Below are positions 23,359 to 34,376 of a DNA stretch of 64,000 nucleotides, in pieces (position 1 is the first letter of the stretch; each line of letters starts with the position of its first letter). This DNA is from Pelodera strongyloides (lineage: Eukaryota; Nematoda; Chromadorea; Rhabditida; Rhabditidae): positions 81,774-145,773 of the forward strand of contig JAANDG010000364.1 in assembly GCA_036852015.1 (NCBI GenBank), read 5' to 3'. The notes below the pieces were generated by a model, which ran no database searches, had not been told where the DNA came from, and was given only the letters and a program-made list of their open reading frames with translations. The position numbers were made by a program, and so were the translations under genes.

Positions 23359-26300
23359 ATGCCATCCTCCTCCCTCAGACGTCGTGTGTACGGTCTTTTA
23401 CGAAGCAGATTCTCTCCAGCAGATAGTTTAGAAGAGGAGAGAGACCAGACAGACATACAGGTGGGTGCTGTATGATATTTTAAAGACTACAGTAGTCTTT
23501 CTGAGCTCGTTAGGTGCTTTTTTTTGTAAAATAAGTTGGAACTGCCTATACAAACGTGAGATTAGAGGCACGCACAATCATACATTTCTAATGTTTTCCA
23601 CTAATTTTACTTATTATCTACAGGCTGAGGACGATGCTGTATCACCAACTAGTCCCGAAGCCGCCTTTTACACGAACGCTTTTCTGGCCGGAATAGACGG
23701 CAGAAGGCTGCAATTTCCTGAAGTATGTTCCTGCGTGTTAATGTTTTTCAAAAGTTTATCCGGTAGCTTACATGATATGTAAATCATGAATAAACTGGGT
23801 GGTAGACATAGACCATGAGCGGCCAATAATTAACAAAAAATGCTCATATAAGTGGCTGCCCGCTCAACCAGCGCGGCCCACCCGTGTCACTGGAAACGTA
23901 AAAAGATGCTCAAAGTTAGGCTAAAGACATGATTTATCAGTCCTCGGTAGACCAGAGCGGACTGCAGGGACCTCTTCGGGACCCTGAAGAACAGTCTTAG
24001 CTTTAACCTTTACCCTCTTTTAACCTTTAAGATACATTATTGGTATATGCGACTTTAGGTGTATTCTGGAAAGACGGGGTTGGATCTTCCGCAGATTTCT
24101 CTGGAGGAATTTGATCATCACGTTATCGCCACGTACACGGGTCCATCGGGAGGACTCACTCAAGTAATTTACTTTCTTCTTCTTTTATATAAGTTGGCAT
24201 ACAAACACCGTGATTACTTCATGCGCACGGAATAATGGACTTCCCGTTAGCTGGAAAACTGCAAAATACTGCAACTGTTAAATGCTTATTTAATATTCCT
24301 TTAGAATTTCTCGCAGTAAAGAACAGAATATATGTCCCTAATTATGCTAATCGACTGTGACTAATACTGTGAAAACAGTATAAAAAGGCCAAAAAATGAA
24401 ATGAATGTAATATTGAGAGTCAACTTTCTGGTCTTTGTGACTGCGCGGAAATACTGCTTTGCGTTTATTAGATACCAGTCTTACTTCCTGAGCGTAACAC
24501 ACTCCAAACACACAATCAATCAAACAAACAAACAAACAAATAAAGCTCCCAACTTTATTTAATAAGATTATTCTGATCAAACAGATTTCTAAGTGACGTC
24601 ACATATTTTACTTTTATTTTTGCTTCAATTGCCCTCTATTTGAGGTAGGCGAAATGAGAAAACAGGCGATGGCTCGAATTGCAAATATCGACGACGAAAT
24701 GTCAATTTCGATGGAAAATGACACTGATCAATCTGATGGTTACTACTTTTTTTGAGTTTTTTTTATTTGTTTTACGCTTCAAGAGCGTGCACCTTTATTC
24801 AAGGGAGTTCAAAGAACAATTTCAAGGTTTGCGTATGACATGTTCCGCAGAGGTCCTGAGCAATAGGCGACGAGTTCCAGATGATAAATTGCTCGACGTC
24901 TTCGGGCTAGGGCCAGGAGGGATCGCCTATGATTCCCTCGCCTGGTGGTGATTTCAAAGGTGTCACGGGAGTTGTACTACTGTACGCTGTACTTGTCCTG
25001 ATCTCTTCTGATCTCCTCCTATCGAAATTTTTTATAGCTATGTCAATGTTATCCAAACACTAAGGGCTCATAGATTGAAGATAGCGGGTTTTGGGTTCAT
25101 AATATATTCAGTGTACATCACTTTTACTTTTTTTAATGCCCTGTTCTGACCTTCCTTGTTTCCAGAAGAAGACGTGGATGCTCCTCTGTCCGCCCCTCAG
25201 AAAAGGAGTCGGAGTCGTTCTCAATCCAGATGTCTGATGGGATCGTGCTCCTCGTTATTGGGAGGACCAGATTCAGATAATCAACCTTCCAATTCAACTT
25301 CAGGTACGGCCGTTTATGCAATTATTTCTTGGTATTAACAGTAGTACGGAAGTTTATGATTATGTCTCAGTGTATCAACGTCCTAGGTGCTTCTTGGTTT
25401 CTTGCTTCCTTCTTATCTGGGAATTCATGCATGAGAATTCATTGAACTAATAAACACATTATTCTTGTTTGAGTAGTGAGAACATTCGTAGTGTCATTTT
25501 AGCACATTTCCCTATACTGTATACTTATTACTTATGCTTTTCTTCCAGAAAAGTACGATTGGAACCATGCCAATACAGATTGTGCCTTCGGCTTGTCCAC
25601 CTCTTTATATGAAAGGAATCCGCTGACTGGAGTCAATGCGGGTGAACCAATTGCCGATGTTTTTGCTCTAATGGCAAGGAACAATAACGCGGTTAGTCAT
25701 TATTTTACGATAATTGTAGGGTAATTACTTACTGCGCACCTACCATTCAGCTTCATTTTTTGTGCTACAATAAGATACTTGAGCATACCTTGTAGCACTA
25801 TACAGACAGTTAGTATATACTGTATAACTTGAAATACTGTGACGTCACTGCTTTCTACTGTAATAAAAAAGAAATATTTTCAGATCCTAGCACTGGCAGA
25901 CGGTGTTAATTGGGGAGAGGGAGCAAGACTGGCAGCCCGGTTAGTTGATACTTCTACAGTTATTGATTGGATTTTTTCAATCAGTAATTTGAGATATAAC
26001 ATAACTCGGTCTCCTTATTGTTAGGTTTTAATTACTTTTTGTTTTAATTAAATTATTCTGAATTCAGATGTGCCGTAAGAGGAGCGGTTGACCATCTCAA
26101 TTCACATATTCTGAATAAAGGATTCCAGAATACAACGGTTGGCATTCATGATAGATTATTCTTGGGATACTCACTTTTCCAGATCCAGATATCGTATGGT
26201 TTACGTTCACACGTTCACACTTCACACTTCACACTTTGAAATCTATCATCATATAAGTACACTTTGAAACCTCGCGTTTTCATCGAATTTCCAGCAAGAA

Positions 26301-29300
26301 TTAACGGCCACGAACCTTTGATAATTATATGAGTAAATACGAGTTGACAATCTTCAAGCGTGTAAATTACCACTAACAGTGATGAGAAACACACGAATTG
26401 TCAATAAAGGGACCTAAAAAAAGTGAATATATTATATGTTTGGATAGATTAATCGTAATAATGATAATAATAATGATAACTTAGGAAGTGTTCCATGAAC
26501 TGTTGGGTTCGTTCCACTCGGCCCATTCTCTCATACTTCAAGAAGGCGGAATGCTCACCACTTTATGTGTGGCTGTTATAGCACCCGCACAATCGGCCGA
26601 CTCGTTAGTTTTCTTGTTTTTATAATTTTATAATTAATTAGGGCTCCGCTTTTTGTATATTTTTATTGATTTGCATTATTCCATTCTGTTATACTTTATT
26701 CGATATATTTTGTTACCGTAGATTATATGCACGCCATATTAGCAAACAAAACAATACTATACCTATCGTTAAAACTGAATCCCATTGTTCCTTTATTTAG
26801 GTGGATTCTTTGTGTATGCAATGTTGGAGACTCCCTTTGCTTTGTCTACAATAAGAATTATGGAGTTAGAGAGGTCAGTTGGTCTCTTGGGGTTTTCAAA
26901 ACGCTCTGGCATACTGTATGTTTCTGCATTTCGTCTGTGCTTATTTAAACGTGTATATTCTGTAACCCACAACTAAAGCTTCCCTTCAGGTCACCCTTGG
27001 GTCCCATGATATTGACCAAATGAGAGATATGCGAGATGCGGGAGGGGCTCTCGGTCCAGTCGACGGAAGGAATCCCCAACTACACAACTTGACCTGTAGT
27101 ATGACATTCGTGGAGGAAGGTGGGACAGTTTACCAACTTCGAAGTTTCCAGTTTGACGGTTTGCCGCTGGTAAGAAAATCGGTAAAGAAGCGGCGAGCAA
27201 GTCTGACACCCACCAACTTCGTCACTAAAACTCGTTACAAAACCTTTTGTTGTTATTTAGCATTTACATACATTACGTGACGGCTTGTCCTGATATTCTG
27301 AGGCTGAAACAAACAACGATCGAAAGGATATACTTATTTATGATTTGCAGGCGACATCGTCTTCATAACATCTGATGGCGTGTCGGATAACTTTGATCCT
27401 GTGGTCGGAAAGTTTTGTGTGATAAAAAAGGAAGAAAATAAGGAAAATGACACCCTTCCACCACTACAGGACAGGAAATTGAGCGTGTAAGTTTTCGAGG
27501 AATGATACTACGATTGGCCAAGAATTAAGGCAACACTTGGCCGTTTTCGTGAAGATATTTGGGAGAAAGAACGTTGTTCAAGAAAAGGGCAGAACGAAGA
27601 ACTAACTTGATTTTCAGCGTGACAATACTCATTGTATAATTGTCTGAAAGTTGTCCTGTTATTTATTCTGTATTCCAATAATCATTTATAATCATTACGT
27701 CATAGGTCGAAATCGGTGGTATAGATCTGGGAGAGCTGTGTACCGTAGTTATCCAGTTGATGAAGTAAATACGGTAAAGTTAATATTCCCCATTTGCAGA
27801 ACGGTCAAGGACGGCGGCGTATCTTCTGAGTACAGTCGTGCCCGCACGTGTGCTGCTTCCCTTCCTTGTGTGGATGCTGCACAGCGACATGAATTAACCT
27901 TGGTTAGGATGAGAGACGTTATCGCTAATGGCTTGGGACCCGTTAGAGAAAAGAGTAAGTCGTCTTTTTCATTTACGAAATGAATATAATAAAGGAACAG
28001 ACAACATAATTCAAGTAATAGGCACCAGAAACAAGCTGGAATCAAAAATAGAATTATGCTGCCGCGTTTCGATCTCAAAGCTGGAAAGATTTCGTAAGCA
28101 AGAAATGTTCAAAAGTGTAGAATAGAAAATTTCCATCCTATATTTTTAGAACCTAGATGTTCCTAGAAACCTAGCATACAGTAAGGTCAGTCCAATATGT
28201 CCCTAATGCTCCCTGTTTCAGGCCCGGGTGCCACATCCCCTCGCCATGAATTCCCCCTTTTCCCTTCAGTTTCTGCTTCAATTCTGTGCAGAAATCTCGT
28301 CCAGTTTGCCACTTTACTATCAGCGTAAGTTTTTAATTAACTATTTTCGTAGGCTGTGTTGTCTGTATAAGTTTTACAGATGTGTCTAGAACGCCTAGAA
28401 TGTGCCTAGAGCTAAGTGCCTAGAACTGTGGAATATGGAATAAGCCTTATTGTAAATTTCAGGGCAAAACGCAAAACTCTCGAGAATCCGGAATTATACA
28501 AAAAGGAGAAAATGTCGAAAACCGAACAAAGACAACGAAGAAAAATGGTAAAACCCTCATTCTTCATGACTTTTCTTTCTGTATAATAGAATAATTGTTA
28601 CTTTTTTCGTACATGTTTGGAGTTGACTATTTATAATGAATTCTTAAGATTATTTTCTATTGAGAGTATTAATTGTTTACTATTTATTAAACTGAAATAT
28701 ATTACAATGATTTATATTTCAAGGTTCGTGAAAAAATCGGCGAAATGCCGGGAAAATTGGACCACGCGAGTGTTGTCGCATACAGAGTGGGACATGTAAG
28801 GCCGATTAGCAAACGTGAGTTGATTGACAGTGGAAAGTGTCCATATAGGATTCATTTCAAAGAATTAAAGAAGTAAACACAGATGTGATCCAAGTTAGAT
28901 AATATAAATGTTTGGACTCTAATTTTCACTCATTGTCAGTGTCAGCATAGAATCAAGGTTGTAAGTTGCAGGTATTAGGGTAAGTGTAAGCTAGCGTAAG
29001 TAGCGTGTAAGTGGTAGGTGCAGGTGTATTGAGCTTACGGTAAGCAGCGTTATGAAAGAAAGACGTGAGACCTCAATTTTCAGAAGAACGAACCTTGTCA
29101 ATGGAAGATATGGAGTTGGAGAACCTAGAGGAACCAGGCTGTTCCTTTCAGATTCAGACATGCAGACATCACTTTGAGAACTTTCACAGACAAGCACGCG
29201 CTTCGGTAAGGATTATAATTTGGAACAAATATTTTGGTACATATTGGTACATGTAGCGTAACATTTATTGTTCACATATAACTGGGGTGCTGTGTTCGTA

Positions 29301-30659
29301 TTATAAAGATACCTATGACCTATGATAATCAACATGTTTATGTTTGTACATACATGTGTTAGTTGTATACAACCTTCATCTTTCTGTACTTCATCTAGAT
29401 TGAAGTAAATGGACAATTTTTTTTCCATATTTTACAAAGTGTGTTTGTTTTAGTGTTCCGGTACAGTACTTCTCAGAAACGGAGACCGTTCCTCTGCTTC
29501 TCTGACGATCAAACTCTCCTCTAAACCCCCTCTGCCCCCACTCCAAATCCCTGTGACACAGACCGTGACACGACCCTCTGATGTGTCACCATATGAAGAG
29601 TTGCCGGTTAGTATGCTTAATTCTTTTGAAATTCTAGTATTGTTTTTCTGTAAATATCACATTTATTACAAAAACATGCTAAGTGACGATGCGCAGAAAG
29701 TAAAACATTTTAATACAAAAAATTTCCCTTCAGGTTCTTACGATGGAATCAAATCGTCGGAAGAAACATGCTCGGGGAAGTGCTGCACGACACACACTCG
29801 GAGTTGATGTGCAGTGGTTGAAGGTGCGCATTCTATATTATGGTTTGATTGTTGAGCCAAATGAGGTCTAACACCTCCGACTTTAGTTCCTTATCATTAA
29901 ACATTTATGCTTTATTCATAAACTGACATCACATGCCATGAGCCATGAGTTCTAAGCTATAAAGCAATTCATAGTGGTTCGATAAGTGACCGAATCAGTA
30001 CCAAAGGAAGCCCACGATATAGCAACATTTATTTTTGAATTTCCAGAAACTGGTCACCAAAAAGGTGGAAAAGAGCGTGTCTCCACCGGATTCACCCCAA
30101 CACGGACCAACTAGCGAACGGTATTTTCAGTTTTATTCTTATCCTTAGTGCTTGCCAGTATTATTGTATTGATTATTATTTATTATTTGTCAGATTATTT
30201 AACTTGTCATCGTGTAATTTGCAGTTAGTGTTTTTTCAGTTCCGAAAACAGCGTTTCTCGGGAGCGAATTTCTCTCCGAAAACGAATTCGCGGCTTTTTG
30301 GGATCCAATAAAGCGGTCAATCTTACGGTAAGCATAGACTTTTTTTTCTTTTTTTTCCCTTCTTTTTATGTGGTGTGTACTATCATCAGAGAGAGAGAGA
30401 GAGAGATACTAGCAGAGAGAGAGAAAGAGAGAGAGAGAGGGAGAGAGAGAGAAAGAGAGAGGGAGAGCGCGATATGGAGAGAGAGCGAGGAACTCTTTTG
30501 TACTGTCATAGATCCTTTAGCACTATTGTTCAGGATGCCGCTCCCAGCCCTATCAACCCCTCCCGCCCTCCTCGTCCGTGTGCACTTCCTCTGCAGGATC
30601 CAGCGCGGACTCCACTCCGATCGACGCTCAAGATGACGTCGAGCGCCTCGCGCGTGTAG
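23359..30659 (+). CDS. PP2C-like (PPM family) domain protein, CG9801-type
   Basis: Twenty-three exons (23359-23460, 23624-23722, 24059-24163, 24645-24738, 24784-24852, 25166-25303, 25549-25691, 25884-25939, 26068-26137, 26485-26603, 26801-26873, 26990-27119, 27351-27486, 27800-27954, 28222-28324, 28463-28547, 28724-28814, 29084-29205, 29454-29606, 29734-29823, 30047-30120, 30240-30327, 30534-30659) close in phase to 2421 nt, 806 aa. A PP2C-like fold spans about residues 210-580: [19 protein letters not shown] (about 253) stands where active PP2C has [16 protein letters not shown] (about 336) is the VGDS strand, [13 protein letters not shown] (about 404) keeps the SDG metal-site Asp, and [15 protein letters not shown] (about 569) closes the domain. 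The tail is Ser/Pro/basic-rich and probably disordered. Metal-binding Asp-Gly pairs are kept but the DGHGG His is lost, so activity is uncertain. The overall pattern resembles the Drosophila CG9801 'PP2C-like domain' proteins. Exon 5 is the least certain exon. Confidence 0.88.
30389..30483. repeat. (GA)n-rich microsatellite in last intron of the PP2C-like gene
   Basis: GAGA runs interrupted by ATACTAGCA, AAA and GGG; lies between the donor at 30328 and the acceptor at 30533. Confidence 0.9.
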
Positions 30660-31869
30660 TTTGTATCTACAGTAATTTCTCTTGGCAGGTTTCCAAGAAA
30701 ATTAGTTTTTTGTTACGGTAATATTCGTAGAGAAAGATCTGATTCTTGTGTACTTTGAGTTTAGTCTAGCTGATTTGTTTTTCATAGGTCTATTGTATTA
30801 CGATTTTCTTTGGGTTGAAAGTATTCAGTTGTCCTTTACTCGGTGGTTTTGATTATTCTTTTTTTAACTTTAGTTCTTTGGTGTCTTTATGTTTTGGGAT
30901 TATGGTATTAATTAGAGAAAATATCAACAACGAAAGTAACTAAAGCAATTGATTTATATAGATTTCCATATTAGTAGGATCTCCGACAACCAAAGTTGTA
31001 TTCAGCTAAAATGGTTTACTGCTATTTTTTCGCTTTTATTTACAATTTTTCAATTCGTCTTATCGTGTCACAAAACAAAATTCACAGGAGCTTTCACAAC
31101 TATTTATGGTCACAATGTAGAAGTCCGTCACAATAAGACTTCAATACAGACTCGCGAGATAATGTCTATTTACTTTGGGGTCTATTCGCTTAACTCACTA
31201 ACTAGACAGTTCCTGGGGCCCTGAAGCAATTTCAATATATCGATTTAGTTTTTTTTCGTGAGCCTGATCATTTAAATTATCTATGAGCATTTTTCCGCTT
31301 ATATACCGTGAGAAGTTTACTTTAGTATCACTGCCTTCTCATTATTCCGATCTATACATTTGGCTTATATTGATTGTAAATCTTTTCACCGCAAATGGTA
31401 CAACTGCCATTCTTATAGGTTTATTTTGTATTTACCATTGAATTGAGAATTAGTTCACTTATTCAAATAATAAACTTATATGAACATGATGTCTCGAAGT
31501 AAATCTTCAAAATTCATAGTTAATAATTAGCCCGGATTGTAAAAACCCTTGAAGATTGCTAATATACAAACGTGCAAACATTCCTCTCTAAAAATTCTTA
31601 AATGTGCTTTGATTACACGAATGCTTTTTGTACATATGAAACCTGTGATTGGTGAAGTCCAATAAATTTATTTACATTGAATTGTGATGCAGTTTTTGGG
31701 GATGCTACACAGGAAAGTGATGGGGTTTCCAAGTATCCGGACAAATTTAGCGTATTTTACGACTTCGCGAGACCCATGTATTAATTTATCATGTCAAATA
31801 TTCAATTCAGGGAAAATACGGTAAATTGTTTGCATACTTGGAAGGGAACGCACACTTGGAAGGGAACGC

Positions 31870-31905
31870 AAAATCCTGATCATAAGGCCTTATGATCAGG
31901 ATTTT
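31870..31905. repeat. perfect 36-bp palindrome
   Basis: AAAATCCTGATCATAAGG is followed immediately by its exact reverse complement, with no spacer. One arm recurs at about 31919-31940. It sits between a TGGGGTTTCC-type MITE fragment (from 31720) and a fragment of the fold-back family also seen at 56184. Confidence 0.9.
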
Positions 31906-32272
31906 CATGGAAACCCCATGAAAATCCTGATCATAAGGCCAGATTTTTTGAGGGACCTAATCGGGCGAAATCGGGGGTTTTTGGTTTCCCATGCAGTGTT
32001 TGGTCAAGCTAGGTGACAATTGACTGTGGCCAGAAGAAGAGCAAAAGTATGCCAGATAACAGATCAGTGAATGTCGTTGTTGACAAGAGATAAGAGGATG
32101 AATCCGTGCTTGGGTCGGATTTGACCCCATACCGGTGCTACGAATGTAATTGTCGGCGGTAAAGACCAATGGGCCTAACCAAAATCATTGCTGGATTGTA
32201 TCTAGTGGCCACACCCATTATATACTGTCGTTTATCGTTTTCCATGCAGCTACGGGGCAGGCGCTACGTTCT

Positions 32273-32457
32273 CAGGGGCGCAGCGAGGACATGCGAATCC
32301 GCGTCCGCGGGAAAGATATGGAATATGGCTTCTTGATATGGGAAAGGCGGAGACGCAGAAAAGAGAGCGGTGCTTGTTTCTCTCTGTCTCGAGTTTTTCA
32401 ATGCAAATTTGCAATCTTTTTCCGCCGTCGCGGATTTACTTCCTCGCTGCGCGCCTG
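32273..32457. repeat. MITE with GC-rich ends (CAGGGGCGCAGCGAGG)
   Basis: Left end CAGGGGCGCAGCGAGGACA..AATCCGCG and right end CGCGGATTTACTTCCTCGCT..CGCCTG form ~27-bp imperfect inverted repeats around a 130-bp interior. Confidence 0.65.
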
Positions 32458-32541
32458 ATGACCAGAATGGAGTAATAGTCTTCGTAATATTTTTTCAAAT
32501 GATTTATGATCATTTACTCAAGTAATGAGTCATCAGTCTAA

Positions 32542-32800
32542 TGGGGTTTCCAAATATGCCAAAAACCGTGCATTTTCCTACCAAGTATCAAATGCAAAAT
32601 AGTGTGCCAATCTACCGTAATTTTGCGTACTTTTGACACATCCGCACATAGAAAATCCGCCATCAAAACCATTTTTTGTTGAACAAATGGTCCCGTGGCG
32701 ATCGGTCGTAAAAACTGACTGTAGTTATGTTCGTGTAGTGCCAAGATACGGTAAATTTTTCGATACTTGGAAGGAAAATCGGCCATACTTGAAAACCCCA
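32542..32800. repeat. PIF/Harbinger-type MITE inserted in the transposase relic (TAA duplication)
   Basis: Begins TGGGGTTTCCAAATATGCC, ends ACTTGAAAACCCCA, and is flanked by TAA on both sides. It directly abuts the point where the transposase reading frame stops at 32804. Confidence 0.8.
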
Positions 32801-32803
32801 TAA

Positions 32804-33380
32804 CTATGATGTTATTGGCGCGGTAATAAAAATTATCTTTCCATCAATTGAACCTACACACGGGAAGGCGCAATTGGTAATAAATCCCATCAAAACGCTT
32901 ATCCATTCCTTTTCCGTTTTGGGTAGCCGTACTTCACCATCCAAAGCTTCAACAATCATCCTTGACGTTGAGTTTATTACGTTGTGCACCGTAGAGCGTG
33001 ACAGGCCCAGCAAATGTCCCAGTCCTGCCATATTGATACCTTAATTGCCGTTGTTTTGCTACATCCTTCAGTGCTAACACATCACCCTACTGACGTAATA
33101 CAAAGGAGTCCGTGAAAATTCTTAATCCTTGAAAATAGTGTATAATAAAGTTGTTATGTGAATACACTCACCGCTTCTGCTAAATTTCAACCAAATACAA
33201 AGTCGACTTCTAATTGACACTGAGATCCGTGTTGCCCGAATAATTTGTCGTCTACATATGAGTTCGTAGAGTTGATCGAATTGTGATAGACTCATGCCAA
33301 GAACTTCCTGGAATACGTCATATTTTTTATTAGTATTTCTTTGAACTTGTAGCAAGGCTTTTGTGTGACCAGGTAATTAG
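32804..33380 (-). pseudogene. broken PIF/Harbinger (HARBI1-like) transposase
   Basis: Two minus-strand fragments match the DDE_Tnp_4/HARBI1 family. 33355-33170 encodes the N-terminal part, ending RLCIWLKFSRSG before a possible donor. 33031-32804 encodes GLSRSTVHNVINSTSRMIVE (a helix-turn-helix-like segment) and then FPCVGSIDGKIIFITAPITS, which contains the first catalytic Asp (SIDGK). The frame then ends in a stop exactly where a MITE begins, so the remaining DDE residues are missing. The two pieces do not join in one clean frame. It is a truncated, inactive relic, presumably of an element related to the local TTA/TAA MITEs (inference). Confidence 0.75.
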
Positions 33381-33965
33381 TTTGCTTAAATCCAAAAGTG
33401 TGTATAACCTTGTAATGGAATTTAACTTCAAAACTGTACACTGTACCTTGCAGGAATGATCGTCAGCAAGCCACTCGTTTACGATTGCAAAAAGTCTTTG
33501 CCGTTTGATCGCTGAATCCCTAATGCTGTTCCCTCTTGCAGCAAACACCGCTTTCCTCCTTATTATCATTGCGAAGATAATCTTCAAAATATGCAATTGA
33601 CCGTACATCAACAAGAGTAGAAGCGTTGTTTGTGAATCCATCTGGAATTGCCTGTTTAAATGAATCCTGCAACCAAGTACGACAACGACATAGTAGTATC
33701 AGAAAGGCATCATTGTGCCATGCATAAAACAAAACCAACATACACATTATAAAATCATATAAAGACAAATAAAACACATGCACAATTGTGATAGGAAATA
33801 CGTAATTTATGTTATTTTTTTAATCAATTTTTATACTCGATTACAATATTTTACTAAAATCTAAATCACACTACAGTAATTAATTGATCTCAACACGATT
33901 CTGTTTTGGTACTCCAACTTTTCCAGCAATGAATTATTCCTTTTCCAGTGTGCAACTTGAACCAA

Positions 33966-34376
33966 CTTTTTCCGGAATTCTTCAACTTTTTCCCATCTTA
34001 AATGCGCCTTAAATCTTGTATCCCATAACTGCCTGTCTTCAAGTGAACATACATATTCAAATTTCTATGCAAAACTGCTACATGTAAATTCAGCAATCAT
34101 TCAACTTTTTGTCGGTATTCGATTCCACAGACACTTGCGTCGCAATGAAGGAATTAGGTAATTATTACACTAACAGTAGATTTGAAAATTTGTAAAGCAA
34201 ACACATTTTATGAATTTTGAAAATAATAATATTGAAGTATTTTATGCATTGGGCTAAAGAAAGAAAATAGCTTCTTTGAAGGGCAAGTAACCCGTGGTCA
34301 TGAAATATGATACAATATAAGGCGCGTTCGAGTTGGGAAAAGTTTGAAGAATTCCGGAAAAAGTTGGTTCAAGATG
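33966..34376. repeat. inverted repeats (~55 bp arms) flanking exon 1 of the next gene
   Basis: CTTGAACCAACTTTTTCCGG..TAAATGCGCC at 33966-34019 is repeated inverted at 34321-34376, and a third copy lies at 34478-34535. The 300-bp interval between the first two arms contains the putative first exon at 34145-34157. Confidence 0.7.

Larger units (their letters stand above)
30660..34130. other. gene-free stretch with a transposon cluster
   Basis: No host gene is supported. 30660-31700 is AT-rich with nothing recognised; 31720-34130 holds the hairpin, MITEs and Harbinger relic listed separately. Confidence 0.5.

Noticed and set aside
24853..24951. Extension of PP2C-like exon 5 reading [16 protein letters not shown]
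   Set aside because: It is in a different frame from the incoming exon, which meets a stop; splicing at 24852 closes in phase with exon 6.
32080..32170. Possible tRNA-like sequence on the minus strand with GGGGTCAAATCC as a B box
   Set aside because: No convincing A box or arms; too weak to annotate.
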